Source: an uncultured Campylobacter sp. (GTDB taxonomy: Bacteria; Campylobacterota; Campylobacteria; Campylobacterales; Campylobacteraceae). From it: 40,617 nucleotides of DNA. Below, piece after piece: positions 32,875 through 40,617 of the stretch; within the stretch, counting starts at the first letter, position 1; every line of letters starts with the position of its first letter. Location of the stretch: positions 1 to 40,617 of the forward strand of contig NZ_CALIBF010000197.1 of NCBI RefSeq assembly GCF_938045465.1, given 5' to 3'. The translations under genes were made by a program, and so were the position numbers. The notes beneath the pieces were generated by a model. The model had not been told where the DNA came from. It searched no databases and saw only the letters and a program-made list of their open reading frames with translations.

Positions 32875-34007
32875 AAATTTATAAAATTTCAAACGAGGCC
32901 GATTTCGCGCTGATTTGCGAGCGCATCGGCGTGCGAAATGCGGGACGGGCGATAATGCAGAAAAAATCGCGGCTAAACTTTTTCTATCTAAAAAATTTGC
33001 GAGCGCCCGCGGCAAATATTTTAAAGCAGGATGCCCTTAGTATCGGCGCCGAGCTTGCGTGCAACGAAGGAGTGATCCTAGGGCGCGATGGTACGGACGC
33101 GGTTTTGATCGCGAACGATCGCCAGATCGAGGCTTTGGCGCAAAAGGAAGCTCTGCAGGATTTTGGGCTAAAAGAGCTCGCGAAATTTCTAAACGAGAAA
33201 TTTGCTAAGCCGCAAAGCTGCGAAATAATGGGCGTCGTCAATATCAACTCCGATAGCTTCAACCCCGCAAGCCGCGCGGCAAACCTAAAAGAGGCGACCA
33301 ATAAGATCGAAAAGATGATCGAGCAGGGCGCCGCTATCATCGACATCGGCGGCGTGAGCTCGCGCCCGGGCAGCCAGTACTGCGGCAGGGATGAGGAGTT
33401 TGCGCGCATAAAGGACGTGCTGAGCGAAATTCACCGTCTGCGTCTACACGAAAAGGCTAAATTTAGCCTCGATAGCTTCGATGAGTATTGTTTGGAATTT
33501 GCGCTAGATCGGGGCTTTAATATCATTAACGACATCAGCGCAAACCTCGCTCTCGCACCGCTTGCGCTTCGCTACGACGCTACTTACGTGCTGATGCACA
33601 TGCAAGGAAAGCCGCAAAATATGCAGCTTGCGCCAAAATATGACGATCTGATGGGCGAGATCGATGAGTTTTTTGCGCAGAATTTGCAGCAGCTGCAAAG
33701 CGCGGGGCTTAAAAAGATCATCCTTGACGTGGGCATCGGCTTTGGCAAGACCGCCGAGCAAAATTTGGTGCTGATTAAAAATTTACAGCATTTTTTGCAC
33801 TTCGGCTGCCCGCTGCTCGTGGGCGCGAGCAGAAAGAGCGTTATCGATTTTTACAGCCCCTCTGCGGTCGCGGATAGGCTCGCAGGCTCGCTGTATCTGC
33901 ACCAAATCGCCGCTTTAAACGGCGCCGCGATCATCCGCACGCACGACGTTTTCGAGCACATTCAAATGCTAAATCTAATGCGCGCGATGGATCGGATTCT
34001 GCTATAG
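32871..34007 (+). CDS. folP: Dihydropteroate synthase
   Basis: Joins dihydropterin pyrophosphate with p-aminobenzoate in folate synthesis; target of sulfonamides. 378 residues. An extra N-terminal domain of about 115 residues precedes the TIM barrel, as in other Campylobacter and Helicobacter FolP. Signatures: IMGVVNINSDSFNP, IDIGGVSSRPGS (pterin loop; most families have ESTRPG), NDISA, LMHMQGKPQNMQ and LDVGIGFGKT, then GASRKSVI. Last gene of the operon; no clear terminator follows. Confidence 0.93.
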   Translation: MKIYKISNEADFALICERIGVRNAGRAIMQKKSRLNFFYLKNLRAPAANILKQDALSIGAELACNEGVILGRDGTDAVLIANDRQIEALAQKEALQDFGLKELAKFLNEKFAKPQSCEIMGVVNINSDSFNPASRAANLKEATNKIEKMIEQGAAIIDIGGVSSRPGSQYCGRDEEFARIKDVLSEIHRLRLHEKAKFSLDSFDEYCLEFALDRGFNIINDISANLALAPLALRYDATYVLMHMQGKPQNMQLAPKYDDLMGEIDEFFAQNLQQLQSAGLKKIILDVGIGFGKTAEQNLVLIKNLQHFLHFGCPLLVGASRKSVIDFYSPSAVADRLAGSLYLHQIAALNGAAIIRTHDVFEHIQMLNLMRAMDRILL

Positions 34008-34674
34008 TAAAATTTCAAAAAACTTATCGGAATTCTGTGGAATTTTCTTGAAATTTCATGGCTTGGCAAGATTTTTATAAAACCCGCTTTTTATAGAATT
34101 TTAAAATTTGTCCGAGTCAAATCTTTATAATTTTTATAAATTCTACCAAAGAGCATTTTGCAAAATTTCATTAGAATTCTTTCGTGCTTGGTTTTTTTCT
34201 TGGAATTTATTGCGTGTCCGCTTCTAAAATTTTATCAAATTATGCGTTGGTGCTTAAATCTTAACAAATCTCGTGCTGAGGATTATTGTGGCCGATAAAA
34301 ATTCTACGTAGCGAGCCTATGTATGCGAACAGGCACAGCGCGTGAAATTTGCAAGCGGTGTGTATATTTTATAAAAAACGCCCACGCTGATCTACATTGC
34401 AAGCGAATCACGTGCATAAACAAAATCCTAAATCGCGCCACTATAATTTGCACCGCAAGCTTGCAATTTGATCAAATTTAGCGCGTACCAGCGGAACGAC
34501 AAAACCGAACGAAAAGCGTGCGGCGCGGTAAATTTTAAATTTATTTTACGTGGCGACGTAGAATTTTAAAATTTATTTTCCGCGATGGCGCAAAATTTTA
34601 AATTTATCTGCCGCAAAAACGGAAGCCGCTACCGTTTAAGTAATAAATTTTGGTAGCGGTAAAAACCGAGACCA
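34008..34674. other. Gene-free region with AAATTT-rich repeats
   Basis: 667 bases between convergent genes, with stops in all frames. It is rich in GAATTT/AAATTT words. Its right end holds a degenerate tandem repeat (34520-34612). Next come CCGCTACC (34627-34634), GGTAGCGG (34650-34657) and CCACTACC (34671-34678), which can form alternative hairpins next to the stop of the minus-strand gene. I see no RNA gene. Confidence 0.6.
34520..34612. repeat. Three degenerate tandem units of 31-32 bp
   Basis: The core AATTTTAAATTTAT, or a one-base variant, recurs at 34531, 34562 and 34594, each flanked by GGCG- and CGC-type words. Copies differ, so this is not a CRISPR array, and there are no unique spacers. 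Confidence 0.6.
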
Positions 34675-35733
34675 CTACCGCTTAAAGTCGTGGATTTCGA
34701 TATTTGCGCCATATTTTTTGCAAAGCTCACTTACTTTTTCTTTCAGCCTTTCCTCGTCATAGCAGATGAGATCGATGTATGCGCGCTTCTGCCCGGTTGC
34801 ACCGCCGATTATCTCCAGAAACGAGCCGCAGCTATCCAGCTCTTCGTCCTCGATCTTGTTTCGCAGATCAAAGCCCGCCTGCATGTCGCCGCCGTTATCG
34901 ATGCTAAGAAAGCAAAATTTAATGCCGAGCTCAAAGGCTTCGTTATAGATGTCGCGCTTGCCGCCTAGGTACTCGCCTATGAGATTTCGCAGGCAGGTTG
35001 TACCCACGACCACGTCCTCGCGCACCTCGCTACCGCGCGGCTGCATCTCGTAGCTGAAAAAATTCTTTAGCGGCTCTCGCGAAGCTCGCTCGCCGAATTT
35101 CTCATCGATCAGATCGGCAAATTCACTTAGCGGTACGCCTTTTTCCTCGGGCCCGGCCAGCACCTCAAGCTCGCCTAGCGTATTTATGATCGCCGTTTCG
35201 CCGATCATATTGTCAAGTAGGATAAAGCTAAGGTTATAAGCCTTGCCCTCATCCTGCGCGAGCAGAGCCGCTAGGTTTTCGTTGTAAATTTTAATATCCA
35301 CGTCGCTTTCGTTAAACTGCGCGTAGATCATCGACTCCTCGGCGCTTACGCGCGTATCGTACATCTCAAGTCCGCCGATACCTCGCGGCGCACGCGGCTT
35401 TCCAAGCGTGCAGCGCATCTTGGACTCGAGCTGCTTAGGCATAGCGTTTTTGATAAAGCTTAGCCAAAATAATCGGTGCCTCATACCCTCCGGAGTTAGC
35501 ACTAGATCAAGCTTATCGCCCGCAAGCCCCGTCATAAAATAGGGCTCGGCAAGGCAGATGCGAAGCTTCTCGTCGGTCTTTTGCATCGCCTTTTCAAACT
35601 CTTCCGCCGCCAGATCGGCCTTGATCTCATCTATCACGCCGCTAAATTCCGCCCAAAATTTATCCACTCTGCCGGCAAAAGTGCTTGGAATTTGCGCTTT
35701 TTCAACTTTTTTGCCCAAACCGAATAGCCCCAT
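34675..35733 (-). CDS. Hypothetical protein
   Basis: 352 residues from ATG 35733, which follows AAAGGAGA; an in-frame start ten residues earlier overlaps that site. It begins MGLFGLGKKVEKAQIPSTFA. Acidic and soluble, with no membrane helix. It contains FILLDNMIGETAIINTLGEL, and the C-terminal third has an alpha/beta pattern ending KKYGANIEIHDFKR. I do not recognise the family with confidence. It is downstream of the DUF1963-like gene on the same strand, with an 84-base gap, so the two may share a transcript. Confidence 0.7.
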   Translation of the reverse strand: MGLFGLGKKVEKAQIPSTFAGRVDKFWAEFSGVIDEIKADLAAEEFEKAMQKTDEKLRICLAEPYFMTGLAGDKLDLVLTPEGMRHRLFWLSFIKNAMPKQLESKMRCTLGKPRAPRGIGGLEMYDTRVSAEESMIYAQFNESDVDIKIYNENLAALLAQDEGKAYNLSFILLDNMIGETAIINTLGELEVLAGPEEKGVPLSEFADLIDEKFGERASREPLKNFFSYEMQPRGSEVREDVVVGTTCLRNLIGEYLGGKRDIYNEAFELGIKFCFLSIDNGGDMQAGFDLRNKIEDEELDSCGSFLEIIGGATGQKRAYIDLICYDEERLKEKVSELCKKYGANIEIHDFKR

Positions 35734-35817
35734 AATCTCTCCTTTAATTAAATTTAAACGCAATTATAGCTTAATTTTTTGCGCGGGCTCGGGGCGCAAA
35801 TTTTAAAAGCCCCGCCC

Positions 35818-37209
35818 TCACGTGCACTGAAAGCAGCCGCCCAAAACCTCGCATTTCTCACAGATCTGCACGTATATGACCCCCTCGCCCTGTACCAGCT
35901 CGCCGAATGGGATCTGCGCTAGATGCTTCATCGTCCCGCCGCAGCTAGGGCAGCTCAGATACGAGACGTCCTGCACCCACTGCGGATAGCCGCCCACGGT
36001 CACGTCAAGCTCGTCAAAGCAGCCGTAAAATGGCGATACTTCGCCGTCTAGCTTAAATTTCATACCGCTCAGCCGCGTAAGATCCTACTGCGAAAAGTAG
36101 CTCTTCTCCATCCCTTCGCCCTCGCAGCTTAGCTCCATCTCGCCGTCCGCGCCGCGTTTACAAAAATATCTCACTGAACCGACGCAGGTCGGGCAGCAGC
36201 GAAAGATCGCGTCGTACTTTAAATTCAGAAACGCAAGCCGCGGCTCATCGGCCTTAAGACGCAGCATATCGAGCATCTCACAGCCGCAAAACTCGCACTT
36301 TTGTCCTGTAGGCCTGCCGATACGTACGGGCTCATCCGCGTTTTGGTTTGCGCCTTCGCGAGCAGCTTTTGCATTTTCGCTTAAATTTAAACCGCTGCCA
36401 GCGTCTTTTTGCGCGTCTGATTTGAAATTTACGCGCTCGTTCTGCAAGATCGCGTCTTCGTCCATGCCTGTGCGAGCACTCTGCGCGCTCGCGTGCAAAT
36501 TTGAAATTTCGTCCGCGCCGTTTTGCGCATTTTGTTCGGAATTTGCGCCGCCCGCGCCGCCTTTGAAATTTAAAATTTCGCTCGCGCTTTCATCTCCGCG
36601 CCCGCTCGCGCAGCCGCCGTTTTTCTCCGCGCCGTCTCTCGCGCGCACTACCGCGAGGCACTTATCAAAAACGAGCGATTTGTGCTCGCCCCTCTTATCA
36701 AAGCTCCAGCCGCCGATTTGTGCGTAAATTTCAGTGCCTGCGTAGAGCTTTTGGCGCCACGGCTTCGGGTTTTGATACAGCTCGTAAAAAAGCTGCGTCG
36801 TCTGCTCGTCACCCTGCCACGCAAGCGCGCACAGTAGGTCGTTTAGAGTGTTTTTGGCGTTGTCTTGTAGCGAGGCGAGCTTGCGGACGAGCGCGTCTCT
36901 CACATCCTTCGGCGCGCCGAAGTAGAGTTCGGGCGGGCAGTAAATCTCCGCCGCGGCAGCGGCTCGCGCGATCCTTGGATCGTGTATGTCACGCAGGCTA
37001 AAAAGCGCCCAAAAATCGTTGTAAATCTCATCCCATTTTTCGATCTCGTCGATTCGGTCTACGATTTTTAGGATCATCGCCTCCACTTCGTCCGCGCTTA
37101 GGTTTAAAATCTCCTCCCGCCTCTGCCTTTGGCGACACGAGTGGCAAATGCCGTCGAAATATATCGTGTTTTCGCCGCATTTTGGGCATAGATGGGCTTT
37201 GCTTTGCAT
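35818..37209 (-). pseudogene. DUF1963/YwqG-like zinc-ribbon protein split by an in-frame TAG
   Basis: One reading frame of 464 codons runs from ATG 37209 to 35818, broken only by TAG at 36087-36085 after EGMEKSYFSQ. Downstream, seven codons (DLTRLSG) lead to an internal ATG at 36063 and 81 more residues. Both parts are needed for a recognisable protein. The N-terminal zinc ribbon has C8, C11, C22 and C25. The middle has CEFCGCEMLDML and CCPTC. After the TAG come VGGYPQWVQD and CPSCGGTMKHLAQI, the GGYPxWxQ and CPxCGxxM motifs that I associate with DUF1963. Residues about 195-305 are a low-complexity Ala/Asn/Glu/Gly insert. The first part could still be made as a 374-residue protein and the second from its own ATG. 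Function unknown. Confidence 0.7.
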
Positions 37210-37415
37210 CTTATCTCCTTAAATTTGGATTTAAATTTCGTCAAATTTTAGCTAAATTTTGCTGATTTTCGGTGAGTAGGCGCGGTTTAGAATTTAATGT
37301 CGCATTGAACGAGAGACTTTATAATACAGCTAAATGCGTCATTTATAAATGGAATTCAAGCTGAAAGAGATGTAAATTTTAAATTACGATAGAAATAGGG
37401 CGGGTTTGCGAGATC

Positions 37416-37451
37416 AAGTGGAATTCATCTTCGAAAAGATAAATTCCACTT
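37416..37451 (-). terminator. 16-bp hairpin after the cytidylate-kinase-like gene
   Basis: AAGTGGAATTCATCTT (37416-37431) pairs with AAGATAAATTCCACTT (37436-37451), with one mismatch and loop CGAA. It lies 19 bases past the stop at 37471 on the minus strand. The T-run (CTTTTATG) is on the plus-strand side, so it is a strong stem with uncertain direction. Confidence 0.6.
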
Positions 37452-37470
37452 TTATGCTCTTAGGCGCAAA

Positions 37471-38037
37471 TCACTTTTCAATGTGATGTTTGACTAGATA
37501 CTCGATGATATTTACCGCATTATCGATGCCGCAATACGACGTGTCGATGCAGATATTGTAGTTTGCGGACGCGCCCCAGATTTGGTTGGTGTAGTATTGA
37601 TGAAAGCTCATCCTGCCTGCGTCGCTGTTTTCCATATACTCTCGCGCGTCGGTATGGCCCTCTTTTTCCAATCTAGCGAGCTTAAACTCATCGCTCGCGC
37701 GTAAAAATACCGTCAGCAGATCCGGATGTCCGCGCAAGAAAAATCCCGCGCAGCGCCCAAGCACTATAACGTTGCCGCCCGAGACGATCTTTTCGTAGAT
37801 TGCTACGATGCGATCGCGCTTTTGCTCATTGGCTAGCTCGTTGTGCGATATTGCCTGAAGTAGCGTATTTACGGGCATTTCGTTGTAGAACTCATACATC
37901 TGCTCGAAGCAGCCAAGCTCGTCTGCTTTGCGGAGCAGATCCGCCTTGGCTAGATAGGTGTAGCCTAAACGCTCGGCTAGTTTGCGCGCGGTTTCGCGCC
38001 CGCCTGCGCCCGTTTGTCTAGCGATCGAGATTATCAT
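37471..38037 (-). CDS. Cytidylate kinase-like family protein
   Basis: 188 residues. It opens MIISIARQTGAGGRETARKL, a P-loop variant (residues 7-15) of the cytidylate_kin2 family, found as stand-alone proteins of unknown substrate. The central VIVLGRCAGFFLRGHPDLLT (about residues 90-110) matches the GRGAxxxL part of that family and carries the Arg likely to bind phosphate. ASDEFKLARL resembles the lid. It is not the housekeeping Cmk. It lies 9 bases after lrgB, so it is probably co-transcribed with lrgAB. Confidence 0.8.
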   Translation of the reverse strand: MIISIARQTGAGGRETARKLAERLGYTYLAKADLLRKADELGCFEQMYEFYNEMPVNTLLQAISHNELANEQKRDRIVAIYEKIVSGGNVIVLGRCAGFFLRGHPDLLTVFLRASDEFKLARLEKEGHTDAREYMENSDAGRMSFHQYYTNQIWGASANYNICIDTSYCGIDNAVNIIEYLVKHHIEK

Positions 38038-38046
38038 ATTTTCTCC

Positions 38047-38739
38047 TTAGATGAAATGTGCAAATATACCGGCACCGATGACGGTAAGAAGTCCCGTAAC
38101 TGCCATTGCTAAAGACGCCATCGCGCCCTCTACGTCACCGATCTCAAGAGCGCGTGCCGTTCCCATCGCGTGGCTCGCGCAGCCTAGGGCGATACCTTTT
38201 GCCATCGCCTTTTTGATGCCAAAAATTTTAAGTAGCGCTTCGCCAAATACGCTACCGATGATGCCCGTAGCGATGATGCAGGCCACCGTTAGTGTCACGA
38301 TGCCGCCTAAGCTTTCGCTGATACCCATACCGATTGGCGCTGTGACGGATTTTGGTAGTAGCGTGACATACATTGTGTGATTTAGCCCAAATATCACCGA
38401 CATCGCATAGATGCTGCCTAGCCCTGCGATCATACCCGAAATCAGTCCTGCGAAAATAGCTAAAAAATTACTTCGCAAAAGCGCCAGCTGCTCGTATAGC
38501 GGCACGGCTAGACAGACGGTGATCGGCGTTAAGAAAAAGCTAATGTGCGAGGCGCTCGCGTTAAATTTCTCGTATGGAATTTTAAAGAGTAAAAGCACGC
38601 AGACGGTAAGCACGATACCGATTAGAAGCGGATTGAAAATAGTTAGCTTAAAGCGCTTTTTTAGATAAAGTCCCAGCTCAAACGAACCTAGGCACAAAAA
38701 CACGCCGAAAAAAGCGGAGTTCATTAAAATTTCTCTCAT
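38047..38739 (-). CDS. lrgB: LrgB/CidB-family membrane protein
   Basis: 230 residues with about seven membrane helices. LrgB proteins work with LrgA in holin-like control of murein hydrolase activity, or in export of small metabolites. Visible features are FNPLLIGIVLTV near the start, PKSVTAPIGMGISESLGG, the most conserved loop of the family, and ALGCASHAMGTARALEIGD near the end. It overlaps lrgA by 4 nt. Confidence 0.9.
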   Translation of the reverse strand: MREILMNSAFFGVFLCLGSFELGLYLKKRFKLTIFNPLLIGIVLTVCVLLLFKIPYEKFNASASHISFFLTPITVCLAVPLYEQLALLRSNFLAIFAGLISGMIAGLGSIYAMSVIFGLNHTMYVTLLPKSVTAPIGMGISESLGGIVTLTVACIIATGIIGSVFGEALLKIFGIKKAMAKGIALGCASHAMGTARALEIGDVEGAMASLAMAVTGLLTVIGAGIFAHFI

Positions 38740-39194
38740 TTTTTGTCGTCTCCGGATAAAATTTCGCGCTCCAGCTTCGCATCCACGCCCTTTGTATTCG
38801 CGCCGTCTTGTTCGTGCGCGGCTGCGTAAAGCCTGCGCTTAACGCGGGCGAGGGCGATTTTATAAAAGATCTGCGTTACCGCGCCGCTTGCACCGATGAC
38901 TACTACTGTAGAGACCGCCGTAATCGCGATGATTGCGAAAAGATGCTGACGTAGCGCGTCGCCTGCGATGATGATCGCAGCACCCGCTGGGATGAAGATC
39001 ACCGGCATAATCTGCATAAAAAACGACACGGTTTCTCTGATCTGCGATACTTTGATGAGTTTGAAGATCAGGGCTAAAAGCATAATGACTAGCCCGTAGA
39101 TGCTAGCGGGGATCGGCACAGGCACGAGCGCCGCCAAAATCTCCGCAACAAAAGATATTCCTAAAATCACACTAAATTGGATTAAGTAGTTCAA
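38736..39194 (-). CDS. lrgA: LrgA/CidA-family holin-like protein
   Basis: 152 residues with four helices. ISFVAEILAALVPVPIPASI (about 14-33) contains the family's VPxPxxxxG pattern (VPIPASIYG), followed by FMQIMPVIFIPAGAAII. The C-terminal 35 residues are hydrophilic (AAHEQDGANTKGVDAKLERE), longer than in Staphylococcus LrgA. It is the first gene of lrgA-lrgB-kinase-like. No LytS/LytR regulator is adjacent. Confidence 0.88.
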   Translation of the reverse strand: MNYLIQFSVILGISFVAEILAALVPVPIPASIYGLVIMLLALIFKLIKVSQIRETVSFFMQIMPVIFIPAGAAIIIAGDALRQHLFAIIAITAVSTVVVIGASGAVTQIFYKIALARVKRRLYAAAHEQDGANTKGVDAKLEREILSGDDKK

Positions 39195-39340
39195 AGTTTA
39201 CCTCGGATTAAAATTTAGGGCTAAATTTAGCACTTTGCAGTTAAAATAGATATTAATCTTGCTAGGTTTGGGCGAAATTTTGCGGCAAAATTTACTTAAG
39301 TAAGCTCTGTAGCTAGGCTGTAGGTAGAATTTTGCGATTT

Positions 39341-39346
39341 ATTATA
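39341..39346 (-). promoter_or_regulatory. Candidate -10 box upstream of lrgA
   Basis: On the minus strand these bases read TATAAT, preceded by GCTAAATTTAGCGC, a palindrome that could bind a regulator. It lies about 150 bases before the lrgA start. Confidence 0.35.
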
Positions 39347-39392
39347 GCGCTAAATTTAGCCTTGCGGCACGGATAAAATCTGGCGATGACTA

Positions 39393-39644
39393 TTAATCAA
39401 GCGTCTCGCCTAGCTCTATTTTGACGCCGAGCACCCTGCAGACTAGATCAAAAATTTCAATATCGACGTTGGGCGCGTATTCGTCCAAGACCGTGTAAAC
39501 TTCGGCGCGCATATCCTCGTCATGGCCCGGGTGCGAGCGCGAATACAGCTCGTCCGTGCGGCGCACGAGCGCGAGATTATCGATATCTCGCTCGCGCATC
39601 GCCTGTTTGAGCCGCTTTGAAATTTGCCATTTGAAACTTTGCAT
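39393..39644 (-). CDS. Small hypothetical protein
   Basis: 83 residues from ATG 39644, after AAAGGAG with good spacing; the alternative start 13 codons earlier lacks a site. It begins MQSFKWQISKRLKQAMRERD and is acidic toward the end, with a His pair in SRSHPGHDED. It is soluble and mostly helical. No family is recognised. It stands alone between gene-free stretches. Confidence 0.6.
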   Translation of the reverse strand: MQSFKWQISKRLKQAMRERDIDNLALVRRTDELYSRSHPGHDEDMRAEVYTVLDEYAPNVDIEIFDLVCRVLGVKIELGETLD

Positions 39645-40617
39645 TTTCGCTCCTTTAAATTTTATTTCAGCGTTTAAAACCAAAGCCTGGATTTTGCACC
39701 ATGGCAGTAAAACTTGCCTGCGAGCTTCGGCGGTGGCAAATTTTTCTCAAGCTTCAATAGCAATAAATCTTATCTTCGAGCTTCGATGACGCTAAATCTT
39801 GCTCGTAAGCTTTAATGAATTTATCGCGTCCGAGTTTTGGTGCGCTAGGTTTTGGCTGATCGGGCTTTCGCGCGCCGAGCTCAGTCCGCGTAATTTTATT
39901 AAATTTTATGTGAAATTTCATTAAATTTAGTGCAAAATCAATATAGAAATTACACAAAATTTCGTTAAATTCTATGCAAAGCTTTACGCAAAAATTTGGC
40001 GTAAAACTTGTACGAGTTTGGCCTTTTGAAATCTCACGCTTAAAATCTCACTCGCTAAATTTCATGCAAAAATCACCCGAGAGATTTAAGTCGAGCCGTT
40101 CGCGCGCCTTGCCATGAAATTTAAAATTTCATACGCTCACTCGCCGTGAAATTTCACGCCCGCATGCGTAGTTTATGCAGGCGCAAGTTAAATTTACAGC
40201 ATCGCGATTAATTGCGCGTCGCGGGATTAAATTTTACGAGCTGTCGCGGCGCGCGCCGTGAAAGAATTTTGCAAGACTACGCATCGTCGTGTGCCCTTAA
40301 AATTTTAATTGCACTTCGTGTATTAGCCCTGCGCCGATTGATCGCCGCAAGATTAAAATTTTACGCGTCACACTGCGTCGTAAATTTTACGCTGCCGTAT
40401 ACAGCGCTATATTACTGCCGCGAGTTTTAGATCGCACTGCGCCGTTGTTGATTTTAAATTTCACGCCGTACGCTCTTTAAAAATCTAGACCATCAGCCGC
40501 GCAGCAGAGCATTTGAAATTTCATGCGAAAGGCGAAGTTTTGCGGTGCATTATGTCGTGCATCAATGTAGGTTAAATAATTTCATTGCTAGCGAGATTGG
40601 TGCACTGCGTACGTTGC
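39645..40617. other. Gene-free right end
   Basis: About 970 bases without a supported gene. Short open frames (such as 40212-40430 on the plus strand) lack ribosome-binding sites and have odd composition. It carries a tandem repeat at 39714-39830 and several AAATTT-centred palindromes, the best being CGTGAAATTTCACG at 40145-40158. Confidence 0.6.
39714..39830. repeat. Four degenerate tandem units of 27-29 bp
   Basis: (C/T)(G/A)AGCTTY-type words recur at 39721, 39748, 39777 and 39806, each followed by a variable stretch and an AAAT-plus-T word (CAAATTTTT, TAAATCTTA, TAAATCTTG). Units vary by a third or so of bases. Confidence 0.55.

Noticed and set aside
34520..34612. Possible CRISPR array
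   Set aside because: The repeated cores are short and differ between copies, and the intervening sequence is also repeated. There are no unique spacers and no cas genes.
40212..40430. 72-codon plus-strand ORF near the right end
   Set aside because: No ribosome-binding site, Arg/Leu/Ala-rich shadow-like composition, and location in repeat-rich spacer DNA.

Overview
The window is a chromosomal segment from a Campylobacter-type epsilonproteobacterium. The evidence is the pglB-A-C-D-E-F order of the Campylobacter N-glycosylation locus, a c-ring subunit with a signal-peptide-like start, HobA (an epsilonproteobacterial DnaA partner), and the hemW-tatB-tatC-queA // rppH-lysC-hobA-holB-folP neighbourhood. 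Most genes are GC-richer than C. jejuni and the spacers are dense in AAATTT words, which points to a higher-GC species such as those of the oral C. gracilis/curvus/showae/rectus group. The species is an inference.

Layout. 1-5497: 3' end of a probable pglB, then pglA, pglC, pglD, pglE and pglF, which make UDP-bacillosamine and start the lipid-linked heptasaccharide. pglF overlaps hisH-hisA (5494-6926). 7005-12291: prmA-ftsH, pssA and leuA. 12441-12933: atpE and tRNA-Leu(GAG). 12934-17620: an AT-rich decayed island beside the tRNA, with a broken tyrosine integrase and a minus-strand operon of membrane proteins that includes two broken or truncated ORFs. 17621-23197: an HDOD-like protein, rnr, holA, rpsF, ssb and rpsR. 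23198-24767: a (TA)12 tract, a small zinc-ribbon membrane protein, a pseudogene and a gene-free stretch. 24768-29912 (minus strand): hemW, tatB, tatC, queA, a membrane-anchored degenerate kinase/receiver-like protein and a small unknown. 30049-34007 (plus strand): rppH, lysC, hobA, holB and folP, tightly overlapping. 34675-39644 (minus strand): unknown proteins, one split by an in-frame TAG, a cytidylate-kinase-like protein and lrgAB. About 930 bases at the right end hold no gene.

The ordinary core genes form long, tightly packed, often 1-4 nt overlapping operons. The unusual material falls in three classes. First is the island at the tRNA, whose architecture (coupled membrane genes alternating with truncated ORFs) looks like the relic of an effector/immunity array. 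Second are low-complexity inserts in otherwise conserved proteins: HisH, the HDOD protein, the DUF1963-like protein and the TatB tail. Third are fresh-looking genic lesions: an 8-bp tandem duplication, a T-tract frameshift and two in-frame amber codons. I see no CRISPR array, rRNA, intact insertion sequence or intact prophage. No clearly new functional system is proven; the best candidate is the island operon at 14160-17154.
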